Made by a program: the position numbers and the translations under genes
Notes under the pieces: generated by a model
Databases searched by the model: none
What the model was told of the DNA's origin: nothing
The model's input: the letters and a program-made list of their open reading frames with translations, nothing else
In this document: piece by piece, positions 1 through 5,761 of the stretch
Layout: each line of letters starts with the position of its first letter
Numbering within the stretch: the stretch's first letter is position 1
Assembly: GCA_022424815.1 (NCBI GenBank)
Contig: JAKMGS010000107.1
Span: 1 to 5,761, forward strand
Length of the DNA stretch: 5,761 nucleotides
Direction: 5' to 3'
DNA from: Schleiferiaceae bacterium
GTDB taxonomy: Bacteria > Bacteroidota > Bacteroidia > Flavobacteriales > Schleiferiaceae

Positions 1-912
1 GTAATCGATGTTGAGGAACTCCCAGAGGTTGCCGGAGGGGTTTTGGGCGGTATCGACGGTGTTTTGAAGTAGAAAGGCCAGCGCGGTGCGGGGTAAGGGT
101 TTGGGAAAGGTACAGGTCCAATTCCGTCCATCAAGCTCAGGGTACAATGCGGTGTCGATGGCCGTGCCTTGGTGGTAGGCAATGAGGCCATTGAGAGCGC
201 CTTGGGCGGGGACGCAGGCCTCGTTGAACGTGAGGCGGATGGCGCGGGGAGATTCTTGGGCGATGGAGATTAGACGTGGAGACAAAGTGTCTTGGAAGGC
301 ATGACCTTCGAGGTGCAATGTGGAAAACAAAAACTTGTCCACACGAGAGGCGGTGTATTTGCAGTAGAGGGTGAACCGGCGTGAGTTGCGCAGGGTGCTG
401 TCGGTGGCGCTGAGCAGGAGGTTTTGGTCGTCGTACACCCTGAAGGTATAGGTGGAATCACGGGTGAGGCGTAGGCTAAGGGTTGGGCTGCTTTGGTTGA
501 GGTAGCCGGGAAGAGATGCGAGGGTGGAGTCGTTTTGGCCAGGGCGTCGTAAGATGAGGCTCAGGGCATCCGAAGAATTGCCGGAGAGTTGCAGGACGTA
601 TTGTCCCTTGGGCCCATCGATGAATTGGACCTCGCAAAAATTACTGGAAGAGGGGTTAAAGTCCAGGGTGATGTTGAGTCGCCACTGTGCATTGATTGCG
701 GCGGTTGAGGGCAGGGACCAATGCAGTGATCCGGCCCCAGGCGCATTCGTACGCAGGCCTTCGCTCGTGAAATTCATCCAAGCGGTATCCCCTGACCAAA
801 GGGGATTTTTGGTAAGGAGGGAGTCCGAAATTATGGTTGATTGGCCGTGTAGGCTGTTTAAAATGAGGCAAAACAGAAGTGTTCGTACACTTCGAAACAA
901 GGTGTAGTTCAT
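1..912 (-). CDS. Exported protein, N-terminal part; probable lamin-tail/Ig-like surface protein of Bacteroidota (runs off left edge)
   Basis: An uninterrupted frame of 304 codons runs from the ATG at 912-910 to the window edge, so the C-terminus and stop lie outside. Residues 1-24 look like a signal peptide: basic residues at 7 and 10, a hydrophobic core at about 12-18 (LLFCLIL), and likely cleavage near HGQ-S. Cys15 sits inside the core without a lipobox, so I favour a secreted rather than lipid-anchored protein. Residues about 28-200 form a beta-rich module with NPLWSGDT (36-43) and DFNPSSSNF (84-92). From memory, these resemble the N-terminal module of Bacteroidota lamin-tail-domain or gliding-associated proteins. 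Residues about 208-300 look like an Ig-like (SbsA/Big_5-type) domain, opening DTLSPRLISI, then RLTFNEAC, and closing NTVDTAQNPSGN. It is divergent from asd. The coding strand is strikingly C-rich (ACC, CTC, CGC codons), unlike the neighbouring genes. The reading frame is well supported. The family is an inference, and the molecular role is unknown beyond likely cell-surface or secreted. Confidence 0.8.
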   Translation of the reverse strand, partial: MNYTLFRSVRTLLFCLILNSLHGQSTIISDSLLTKNPLWSGDTAWMNFTSEGLRTNAPGAGSLHWSLPSTAAINAQWRLNITLDFNPSSSNFCEVQFIDGPKGQYVLQLSGNSSDALSLILRRPGQNDSTLASLPGYLNQSSPTLSLRLTRDSTYTFRVYDDQNLLLSATDSTLRNSRRFTLYCKYTASRVDKFLFSTLHLEGHAFQDTLSPRLISIAQESPRAIRLTFNEACVPAQGALNGLIAYHQGTAIDTALYPELDGRNWTCTFPKPLPRTALAFLLQNTVDTAQNPSGNLWEFLNIDY

Positions 913-963
913 AAGGCGGATTAGAATTAGTTTTGTGGGGTTCTATTTAAGTTAAGACATTTT
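913..963. other. Divergent intergenic spacer between the exported-protein gene and asd
   Basis: These 51 bases separate two genes that start in opposite directions, so both must have promoters in or overlapping it. It is more AT-rich than either gene. On the plus strand a TTTTG lies at 931-935, but no good -7 element (TAnnTTTG in Bacteroidota) follows at a 17-23 bp spacing. The best minus-strand candidate, TAATTCTA, is only a partial match and has no upstream TTG. No purine-rich Shine-Dalgarno sequence precedes either ATG. I therefore mark the region without assigning exact promoter boxes. Confidence 0.4.
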
Positions 964-1956
964 ATGAGAGTCGCGGTTGTGGGTGCCACTGGAATGGTGG
1001 GCCAAATCATTTTGAAAGTATTGGCGGAGCGCAGTTTCCCAGTGACGGAATTAGTTCCCGTAGCCTCGGAGCGCAGTGTAGGAAAAAAAGTTGCCTTTGG
1101 AGGACAGGATTGGACCATCGTGAGCTTGGCCGATGCGGTTGCTGAGGCTCCAGATGTTGCCTTGTTCTCAGCTGGCGGTGAAACTTCTTTGGAGTGGGCG
1201 CCAAAATTCGCAGCTGTAGGCACGCGCGTGGTCGACAACTCTAGTGCTTGGCGCATGGACGCCGACAAGAAATTGGTCGTACCAGAAATCAATGCCGATG
1301 TTCTCGAAGAGGGCGATATGATCATCGCAAATCCGAATTGTTCTACGATCCAACTCGTCGTTGCCCTCAACCCCCTTCACCAAGCTTTTGGCGCGAAACG
1401 CGTGATCGTAAGCACTTACCAAAGCGTTACGGGTACTGGGAAAGCGGCCGTAGATCAGCTCGAGGGCGAGCGCAATGGCGAGGATCCTCAGATGGTGTAT
1501 CCGTACAAGATCGACCGCAATTGTATCCCACATTGTGATGTGTTCTTGGACAACGATTACACCAAGGAGGAGATGAAAATGACTCACGAAACTGTGAAAA
1601 TCATCGGCGATGCGGGCATCAAACTTGCGGCCACTGCCGTTCGTGTTCCCGTTCAGGGCGGGCACAGCGAGAGTGTGAACGTGGAGTTTGAGCGCGATTT
1701 CACCTTGGAGGAAGTGCGTAAAATCTTGAGCGAGACGCCAGGGGTAACCTTGCAGGATCGCCCGGAATTCAATACCTACCCCATGCCTTTGATGGCCGAA
1801 GGCAAGGATGATGTTTATGTGGGCCGATTACGTCGCGACTTCACTACCGATCGTGGCCTCAACATGTGGATTGTGAGCGACAACCTTCGCAAAGGCGCAG
1901 CGACCAACACCGTTCAGATTGCGGAAGTTCTGATGGCCAAAGGCTTTATCGGATAA
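964..1956 (+). CDS. asd: Aspartate-semialdehyde dehydrogenase
   Basis: This enzyme makes L-aspartate 4-semialdehyde from aspartyl-4-phosphate with NADPH. It is the branch-point step toward lysine/diaminopimelate, threonine, methionine and isoleucine, and acts in the cytosol. The 330 residues are a complete family length. The N-terminal Rossmann loop is GATGMVG (7-13), SAGG lies at 69-72, and DNSSAWRMD at 91-99. The nucleophile is Cys126 in NPNCST (123-128). Gln153 in TYQSVTGTG, Arg227 in AVRVPV and the catalytic-base His234 in GGHSE complete the active site. The conserved C-terminal DNLRKGAATN is at 306-315. The ATG at 964 is chosen because the Rossmann strand begins immediately after it; there is no Shine-Dalgarno sequence, as is usual in Bacteroidota. 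It lies 46 bp before msrA on the same strand, but the two are functionally unrelated and msrA may have its own promoter. Nothing is missing from the active site. Confidence 0.97.
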   Translation: MRVAVVGATGMVGQIILKVLAERSFPVTELVPVASERSVGKKVAFGGQDWTIVSLADAVAEAPDVALFSAGGETSLEWAPKFAAVGTRVVDNSSAWRMDADKKLVVPEINADVLEEGDMIIANPNCSTIQLVVALNPLHQAFGAKRVIVSTYQSVTGTGKAAVDQLEGERNGEDPQMVYPYKIDRNCIPHCDVFLDNDYTKEEMKMTHETVKIIGDAGIKLAATAVRVPVQGGHSESVNVEFERDFTLEEVRKILSETPGVTLQDRPEFNTYPMPLMAEGKDDVYVGRLRRDFTTDRGLNMWIVSDNLRKGAATNTVQIAEVLMAKGFIG

Positions 1957-1960
1957 GCGA

Positions 1961-1989
1961 TTTGTAAGAAACAATAGGTCCAATTTTTG
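1961..1989 (+). promoter_or_regulatory. Candidate Bacteroidota-type promoter for msrA
   Basis: TTTG at 1961-1964 is followed after 17 bp by AATTTTTG at 1982-1989. The phylum consensus is TTG/TTTG, a 17-23 bp spacer, then TAnnTTTG, so only the first base of the -7 box differs. This would place transcription start a few bases before the msrA ATG at 2003, giving a very short leader. The match is by eye, and such AT-rich boxes also occur by chance. Confidence 0.4.
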
Positions 1990-2002
1990 CGTTATTACTA
2001 CC

Positions 2003-2599
2003 ATGAATTGGAAACTTTTATTGCTCGCCGTCGTAGGGCTGTCGAGCTGCAACGCACAAACAAAATCGAAAATGTCAGATCCATATACTATGGCGACCAT
2101 TCCCGCGGCTGAACCAGGCCAGGAGGTGGCCGTATTGGCCTCAGGTTGTTTTTGGGGGACCGAATTCTACTTGCAAAAAGTACCCGGAGTCATCGCCACC
2201 ACGTGTGGATATACCGGGGGCTTTGTGAAGAACCCGTCGTACCGCGAGGTGTGTACCAAACGCACTGGGCACTATGAGGCCGTGCATGTAGTTTTTGACC
2301 CGGCTCAGGTGAGCTTTGAGGAATTGGCCCGAGTATTCTTTGAAACGCATGACCCAACCCAGCGCGACGGTCAAGGTCCGGACATAGGTCCGCAATACCG
2401 CAGTGCCGTGTTTTTCCAAAACGAAGCGCAACGCGAAACCTCGCAGATGTTGAAGGACTTGTTGATCGAGAAAGGGTATGATGTCGCGACAGAGATCTTG
2501 CCGGCAGCGGAGTTTTACTCGGCGGAGAACTACCATCAGGATTATTATGACAATAAAGGAGGATCGCCCTATTGTCATGCGCCTCGGAAGTTGTTCTAA
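2003..2599 (+). CDS. msrA: Peptide-methionine (S)-S-oxide reductase MsrA, predicted lipoprotein
   Basis: MsrA reduces the S-epimer of methionine sulfoxide in oxidised proteins, with reducing power normally from thioredoxin-like donors. The 198 residues include the signature GCFWGTE (48-54) with catalytic Cys49, GYTGG (69-73), Tyr80, GHYEAV (89-94) with Glu92, and GPDIGPQYRS (125-134) with Asp127 and Tyr132. AENYHQDYY lies at 174-182. Cys191 in the short tail PYCHAPRKLF is the best candidate resolving cysteine. The N-terminus is a lipoprotein signal: Lys4, a hydrophobic run at 5-13 and the lipobox LSSC with Cys16. This predicts a lipid-anchored, envelope-located enzyme. The residues after Cys16 (NAQTKS) are not acidic, so the surface-export signal described in some Bacteroidota lipoproteins is not evident, and a periplasmic face is more likely. 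A start at Met24 (2072) would give a cytosolic form, but the clear lipobox and the upstream promoter candidate favour 2003. It converges on accC across a shared terminator. Confidence 0.95.
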   Translation: MNWKLLLLAVVGLSSCNAQTKSKMSDPYTMATIPAAEPGQEVAVLASGCFWGTEFYLQKVPGVIATTCGYTGGFVKNPSYREVCTKRTGHYEAVHVVFDPAQVSFEELARVFFETHDPTQRDGQGPDIGPQYRSAVFFQNEAQRETSQMLKDLLIEKGYDVATEILPAAEFYSAENYHQDYYDNKGGSPYCHAPRKLF

Positions 2600-2617
2600 G
2601 GAAAAATTTTTCAGCAT

Positions 2618-2655
2618 AAAAAAAACCCCCGCGCCACCGGCGCGGGGATTTTTAT
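2618..2655. terminator. Bidirectional intrinsic terminator between msrA and accC
   Basis: A perfect 9-bp GC stem, CCCCGCGCC (2627-2635) with GGCGCGGGG (2639-2647), encloses a 3-nt loop (ACC). It is flanked by eight A on the left (2618-2625) and a T-rich run, ATTTTTATTT, on the right. Read on plus it follows the msrA stop by about 27 bases and ends in T's. Read on minus it follows the accC stop by about 22 bases and ends in eight T's. One hairpin therefore serves both convergent units. Confidence 0.93.
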
Positions 2656-2669
2656 TTGTTGAGAGTCTA

Positions 2670-4013
2670 TTATTCAGCCACCAACTCGAAATCTTCCATG
2701 AATTTGGTCGTGTAGACCCCTTTGCGGAAGTTTTCGTTGTCCAACAACTGTTGGTGGAAAGGAATAGTCGTTTTAATACCTTCTACGATAAACTCGTCCA
2801 AAGCACGCTCTAGCTTATCCAAAGCTTCTTCACGAGTACGAGCCGTTACGATCAACTTAGCGATCATAGAGTCGTAGAACGGAGGAATTACGTACCCGCT
2901 GTAACAATGTGTGTCTAGGCGAACTCCGTGACCTCCTGGAGCATGGAATGAGGTAATTGCACCTGGTGAAGGACGGAAGTCGTTGAACGCATCTTCTGCG
3001 TTGATACGAACTTCAATACTGTGCATTTCTGGGAAGTAGTTCTTACCTGAAATTTTCTCTCCTGCGGCCACTTTAATCTGCTCGCGAATCAAATCGAATC
3101 CAACTACTTGCTCGGTAATTGGGTGTTCTACCTGAATACGTGTGTTCATTTCCATGAAGTAGAAGTTGCGGTCCTTATCTACTAAGAACTCAACCGTACC
3201 GGCGCCTTCGTATTTGATGAATTCAGCTGCTTTCACGGCGGCATCACCCATTTTCTTGCGGAGTTTATCCGTCATGAATGGAGATGGCGTTTCTTCGACC
3301 AATTTCTGGTGGCGACGTTGTACCGAACAATCACGCTCGCTCAAGTGACACGCCTTACCGTAGGCATCACCGATCACCTGAATTTCAATGTGGCGTGGCT
3401 CCAAAATGAGCTTCTCCATGTACATGCCATCGTTTCCAAAGGCTGCAGCCGCCTCACGACGTGCGCTTTTCCAAGCACCTTCTAACTGGCCCTCTTCCAT
3501 AATGGCGCGCATACCCTTACCACCACCACCGGCGGTCGCTTTCATCATCACGGGGTAGCCAATAGCACGTGCTGTTGCTACTGCATCTTCATAGGTTTCG
3601 AGGATACCTTCAGAACCAGGAACACAAGGAACACCCGCTTCCTTCATGGTCTCCTTAGCCGTAGCCTTGTCACCCATTTTTTCGATTTGCTCGGCTGTTG
3701 CACCAATGAATTTGATGCCGTGCTCTTCACATATACGAGAGAATTTAGCATTTTCACTTAAGAAGCCGTAGCCTGGGTGAATGGCGTCTGCATTCGTGAT
3801 TTCTGCCGCAGAAATAATGTTTGGGATGCTCAAATAGCTTTCCGAAGAAGCCGCTGGGCCTATACATACTGCCTCGTCTGCGAATCTTACGTGCAGTGAA
3901 TCAGCATCCGCTTTTGAATAAACAGCCACCGTTTTGATACCCATTTCTTTACACGTACGAATGACGCGAAGGGCAATCTCACCACGGTTGGCAATGAGTA
4001 CTTTCTTAAACAT
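2670..4013 (-). CDS. accC: Acetyl-CoA carboxylase, biotin carboxylase subunit
   Basis: AccC uses ATP and bicarbonate to carboxylate the biotin on AccB, the first half-reaction of acetyl-CoA carboxylase, which makes malonyl-CoA. At 447 residues it matches the free-standing bacterial subunit (E. coli 449). The biotin-carboxylase N-domain is about 1-110. The ATP-grasp domain is about 115-325, with Lys116, Lys158 and the glycine loop AGGGGKGMR (161-169). It continues with EPRHIEIQV around His208, ERDCSVQRRHQK around Cys229 and Lys237, and the metal ligands Glu275 and Glu288. EMNTRIQVEHP (288-298) carries Arg292 and Glu296. The C-domain is about 335-440 and includes Arg336 and the GYVIPPFYDSMIAKLIV segment. 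There is no fused biotinyl or carboxyltransferase domain, which rules out pyruvate or propionyl-CoA carboxylase fusions. It starts 18 bp after the accB stop, so it is co-transcribed and presumably partly dependent on accB translation. All key residues are present. Confidence 0.97.
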   Translation of the reverse strand: MFKKVLIANRGEIALRVIRTCKEMGIKTVAVYSKADADSLHVRFADEAVCIGPAASSESYLSIPNIISAAEITNADAIHPGYGFLSENAKFSRICEEHGIKFIGATAEQIEKMGDKATAKETMKEAGVPCVPGSEGILETYEDAVATARAIGYPVMMKATAGGGGKGMRAIMEEGQLEGAWKSARREAAAAFGNDGMYMEKLILEPRHIEIQVIGDAYGKACHLSERDCSVQRRHQKLVEETPSPFMTDKLRKKMGDAAVKAAEFIKYEGAGTVEFLVDKDRNFYFMEMNTRIQVEHPITEQVVGFDLIREQIKVAAGEKISGKNYFPEMHSIEVRINAEDAFNDFRPSPGAITSFHAPGGHGVRLDTHCYSGYVIPPFYDSMIAKLIVTARTREEALDKLERALDEFIVEGIKTTIPFHQQLLDNENFRKGVYTTKFMEDFELVAE

Positions 4014-4031
4014 ACCTGAAAGGTTTCGTTC

Positions 4032-4520
4032 TTATGACGGATCTACCAAGAATAATGGCTGATCGTATTCTACTGGTGTTTGGTCGTCGACCAAGACCTT
4101 CACAATCTTTCCGCTTACCTCACTTTCGATCTCATTGAAGAGCTTCATCGCTTCGATGATGCAAACAACATCACCTGGCTTCACCTCGTCGCCGACCTTC
4201 ACAAAAGCATCTTCTTCTGGGCTTGCGCTGCGGTAGAACGTACCAATCATTGGAGATTTTACAGTGATATAGTTGCTATCATCATCTGCTGGAGCTTCTG
4301 CCGCTGGAGCCGCCGCTGGAGCCGCCGCTGGAGCTGCCGCCGCTGGAGCCGCTGCCATAGCTACAGGTGCTTGTGGAGCCATCGCTTGGATGATTGTTGG
4401 TTGCTCAGCATCAGAACCTGTTTTGATGTTGATCTTGAAGTCTTCAGTTTCTAGACTCACTTCTTGAGCGCCGCTTTTCGCAACGAATTTGATGAGTGCT
4501 TGGATTTCTTTCAAGTCCAT
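4032..4520 (-). CDS. accB: Biotin carboxyl carrier protein of acetyl-CoA carboxylase
   Basis: AccB carries the covalently bound biotin that moves the carboxyl group between AccC and the carboxyltransferase, which is encoded elsewhere. It has 162 residues, near the usual 150-160. The N-terminal region (1-35, MDLKEIQALI...) is the typical AccB helix and strand that binds partners. A flexible Ala/Pro linker covers about 47-78. The biotinyl domain is about 83-160, with the biotinylation motif EAMKLFNEI and the modified Lys126. The start at 4520 gives the classic N-terminus and lies 34 bp after the fabH stop. The linker is coded by an imperfect tandem repeat and is the only variable-looking part. 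Placement next to accC is the standard arrangement. The identification is secure because it combines the motif, the length and the neighbour. Confidence 0.96.
   Translation of the reverse strand: MDLKEIQALIKFVAKSGAQEVSLETEDFKINIKTGSDAEQPTIIQAMAPQAPVAMAAAPAAAAPAAAPAAAPAAEAPADDDSNYITVKSPMIGTFYRSASPEEDAFVKVGDEVKPGDVVCIIEAMKLFNEIESEVSGKIVKVLVDDQTPVEYDQPLFLVDPS
4288..4356. repeat. Imperfect 12/15-bp tandem repeat coding the AccB Ala/Pro linker
   Basis: Five consecutive units, each starting GCTGGAGC on the plus strand, have lengths 15, 12, 12, 15 and 15 bp (4288, 4303, 4315, 4327 and 4342). All lengths are multiples of three, so the frame is kept. On the coding strand they read as Pro-(Ala)n blocks with prolines at residues 59, 64, 68, 72 and 77. 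The two central 12-bp units are identical, which fits recent slippage or unequal exchange. Confidence 0.85.
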
Positions 4521-4554
4521 GTTCGTGTGTTATTTAGGAATATGAATGTACGAG

Positions 4555-5547
4555 TTATTTTTTATCGATGGCCCATTTGATCCACATGGCTCCCCATGTA
4601 AATCCGCCGCCGAAGGCCGCGAAGAAGATGTTATCTCCTTTCTTAAACTTATCTCTGAAGTCCCAAAGCCCTAGTGGAATGGTTGCAGAGGTGGTGTTTC
4701 CATAGTTTTGAATATTGACCACAACCTTATCATTGGTAAGGCCCATACGACGTGCCGTAGCATCAATAATTCTCAAGTTCGCTTGGTGTGGGACCAAGTA
4801 GGCTACATCATCACCCGTTAAGCCGTTCTTTTCCAGCAATTCCGCTGAAGTATCGGCCATACGGCTAACTGCAAAGCGGAATACGCTTTGGCCTTCTTGG
4901 CGAAGGGCGTGCTGTTTGTTGTCAATGGTTTCGTGAGAAGGAGGAAGAAAAGAGCCGCCCGCCTCGATACGTAAGAAATCTCTTCCTGTCGCATCAGTAC
5001 GCAGCAATTCGTCTTGCACCCCTAAACCTTCTTCATTTGGCTCCATCAATGCAACCCCACATCCGTCTCCGAATAGGATACAGGTGGTGCGGTCGGTATA
5101 ATCCACAATAGAGCTCATCACATCAGAACCTACGACCAATACTTTCTTGTATTTGCCAGATTCGATGTAGGCTGCCGCATTACTTACGGCATAAAGGAAT
5201 GATGAACAGGCAGCTTGTAGGTCGAATGCGTATGCGTTTGTAGCACCTATTTCTTGTGCGATATAAGCACTGGTAATGGCTACGGGCATATCTGGAGTGA
5301 CAGAGGCTAAGATGACTAAATCAACATCATCGACGCGCACTCCATATTCGGCTTTCATTGCTTCTACCGCTTTGACGGCGAGGTAGGAGGCACCCATGCC
5401 TTCTTCGGGCTTAAGAATGCGTCGTTCTTTAATTCCGGTTCTTGTGGTGATCCATTCGTCATTGGTCTCCACCATGGTTTCCAATTCTGCATTGGTCAAC
5501 ACATATTCCGGAACATATCCGCCGATAGCGGTGATTGCTGCTTTCAT
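4555..5547 (-). CDS. fabH: Beta-ketoacyl-ACP synthase III
   Basis: FabH starts fatty-acid synthesis by condensing an acyl-CoA primer with malonyl-ACP, and its specificity sets straight- versus branched-chain products. The 330 residues are full length. The thiolase-fold catalytic triad is complete: Cys114 in QAACSSF, His254 in VPHQAN and Asn284 in NYGNTTSA. Other family marks are the N-terminal ITAIGGYVPE, EWITTRTGIKERR (31-43) with Trp32, and the C-terminal FGGGFTWGA (312-320). The start at 5547 places the first beta strand at residue 3, as usual. No Shine-Dalgarno sequence is visible; the leader before the ATG is CAACAACAAAGCT. It heads the fabH-accB-accC unit, so chain initiation and malonyl-CoA supply are co-expressed. 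An rpmF terminator and an inverted repeat lie just upstream. Primer preference (acetyl versus branched) cannot be decided from the motifs visible here. Confidence 0.97.
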   Translation of the reverse strand: MKAAITAIGGYVPEYVLTNAELETMVETNDEWITTRTGIKERRILKPEEGMGASYLAVKAVEAMKAEYGVRVDDVDLVILASVTPDMPVAITSAYIAQEIGATNAYAFDLQAACSSFLYAVSNAAAYIESGKYKKVLVVGSDVMSSIVDYTDRTTCILFGDGCGVALMEPNEEGLGVQDELLRTDATGRDFLRIEAGGSFLPPSHETIDNKQHALRQEGQSVFRFAVSRMADTSAELLEKNGLTGDDVAYLVPHQANLRIIDATARRMGLTNDKVVVNIQNYGNTTSATIPLGLWDFRDKFKKGDNIFFAAFGGGFTWGAMWIKWAIDKK

Positions 5548-5561
5548 AGCTTTGTTGTTGT

Positions 5562-5580
5562 GGGGGCTAAAATAGGCCCC
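5562..5580 (-). promoter_or_regulatory. Inverted repeat in the fabH leader/promoter region
   Basis: On the minus strand, GGGGCCTATTTTAGCCCCC forms two 8-nt arms around a TTT loop, with a single C-C mismatch at the fifth pair. It ends 14 bp before the fabH ATG and has no following T tract on the minus strand, so it is not an obvious terminator. It sits within the only space (about 5548-5605) that can hold the operon's promoter. It could be an operator or a leader hairpin. TATTTTAG inside it resembles a -7 box (TAnnTTTG), but no TTG lies at the right distance. The structure is seen in the sequence; the function is inferred. Confidence 0.4.
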
Positions 5581-5601
5581 TAGATTTTTTTAGACGTGCC
5601 C

Positions 5602-5639
5602 AAAAAAGAAAAAGTAGCCCCAAAAAAGGCTACTTTTTT
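5602..5639 (-). terminator. Intrinsic terminator downstream of rpmF
   Basis: AAAAAGTAGCC (5609-5619) pairs with GGCTACTTTTT (5628-5638) around an 8-nt A-rich loop. On the minus strand the stem is followed by TTTTTCTTTTTTG, the T tract expected of an intrinsic terminator, about 27 bases after the rpmF stop. The reverse direction also has a short T run, but no plus-strand gene ends here. It partly insulates fabH from rpmF transcription. Confidence 0.85.
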
Positions 5640-5665
5640 AACAATCAATGCGTTAAACGGAGGGC

Positions 5666-5761
5666 TTACGCCTTTTCCATGACCACTTTACCTTTGTAGT
5701 AAAGTTTTCCTTCGTGCCAGTGTGCACGGTGGTAAAGGTGTGCTTCGCCAGTAGTAGGGCA
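5666..5761 (-). CDS. rpmF: 50S ribosomal protein L32, C-terminal part (5' end outside the window)
   Basis: The last 31 codons plus TAA of a minus-strand gene are present. The peptide begins CPTTGEAHLYHRAHWHEG and ends KGKVVMEKA. This is the C-terminal half of L32 in the form typical of Bacteroidota, with the first cysteine of the zinc-site region at the window edge. L32 is a small (about 60 residues) component of the large ribosomal subunit. It precedes fabH on the same strand, as is common in bacteria. Here a terminator follows it, and no plsX lies between. The missing N-terminus is simply beyond the window. Confidence 0.93.
   Translation of the reverse strand, partial: CPTTGEAHLYHRAHWHEGKLYYKGKVVMEKA

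Noticed and set aside
561..871. Two short minus-strand frames overlapping the exported-protein gene in other frames
   Set aside because: They are out of frame with the long open frame that covers the whole of 1-912 and show no protein-like motifs.
524..907. Plus-strand open frame of 127 codons
   Set aside because: It lies opposite the exported-protein gene, whose frame is longer, starts with a signal peptide and has domain-like motifs. The plus-strand peptide has no recognisable motif.
927..1665. Minus-strand frames of 147 and 165 codons across asd
   Set aside because: They are antisense shadows of a fully convincing asd with all catalytic residues.
2141..2617. Minus-strand frame of 158 codons opposite msrA
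   Set aside because: MsrA on the plus strand has the complete family signature; the antisense peptide has none.
2478..2813. Plus-strand frame crossing the msrA end, the terminator and the accC end
   Set aside because: It reads through a strong terminator hairpin, overlaps two certain genes and gives a basic, low-information peptide at its start.
4288..4356. CRISPR-like or mobile repeat array
   Set aside because: Units are contiguous, without spacers, in multiples of three and inside a coding linker, which is a coding minisatellite.
4080..4467. Plus-strand frames with Trp-Ser-Arg or Ala-Gly repeats opposite accB
   Set aside because: The repetitive peptides are just the antisense reading of the Ala/Pro linker repeat of AccB.
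5562..5580. Possible second intrinsic terminator before fabH
   Set aside because: The hairpin is not followed by a T tract in the direction of transcription and lies too close to the fabH start, so a regulatory or incidental palindrome is more likely.

Overview
The window reads as an ordinary stretch of a Bacteroidota chromosome. It is probably Flavobacteriales-like, with a base composition near 50% GC by eye. The evidence is the order rpmF-fabH-accB-accC, the lack of Shine-Dalgarno-like sequences before the starts, a TTTG / xAnnTTTG-type promoter candidate, and a secreted protein whose N-terminus resembles the lamin-tail / gliding-associated proteins of that phylum. The placement is an inference from protein and motif character, not from a database search.

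Layout from left to right. Positions 1-912 (minus) hold the N-terminal 304 residues of a large exported protein that runs off the left edge. It has a signal peptide, a beta-rich N-terminal module and the start of an Ig-like region. A 51-bp divergent spacer separates it from asd (964-1956, plus; aspartate-semialdehyde dehydrogenase). Next comes a candidate promoter and msrA (2003-2599, plus), a methionine sulfoxide reductase A with a lipoprotein signal. A strong GC-rich hairpin flanked by A and T tracts (about 2618-2655) ends both msrA and the convergent acc operon.

The right half is a minus-strand fatty-acid initiation operon read as fabH (5547-4555), accB (4520-4032), accC (4013-2670). Gaps are only 34 and 18 bp. 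AccB carries biotin and AccC carboxylates it, which is half of acetyl-CoA carboxylase and supplies malonyl-CoA. FabH condenses an acyl-CoA primer with malonyl-ACP to start chains. The carboxyltransferase subunits are not in the window. Upstream, the end of rpmF (ribosomal protein L32, 5761-5666) is separated from fabH by its own intrinsic terminator, so fabH-accB-accC most likely has its own promoter in the roughly 55-60 bp before fabH. That stretch also contains a near-perfect inverted repeat in the presumed leader.

I found no mobile element, CRISPR array, tRNA/rRNA or recognisable novel system. The main points for a second look are the truncated exported protein, the hairpin before fabH, the lipoprotein form of MsrA, and the tandem repeat coding the AccB linker.
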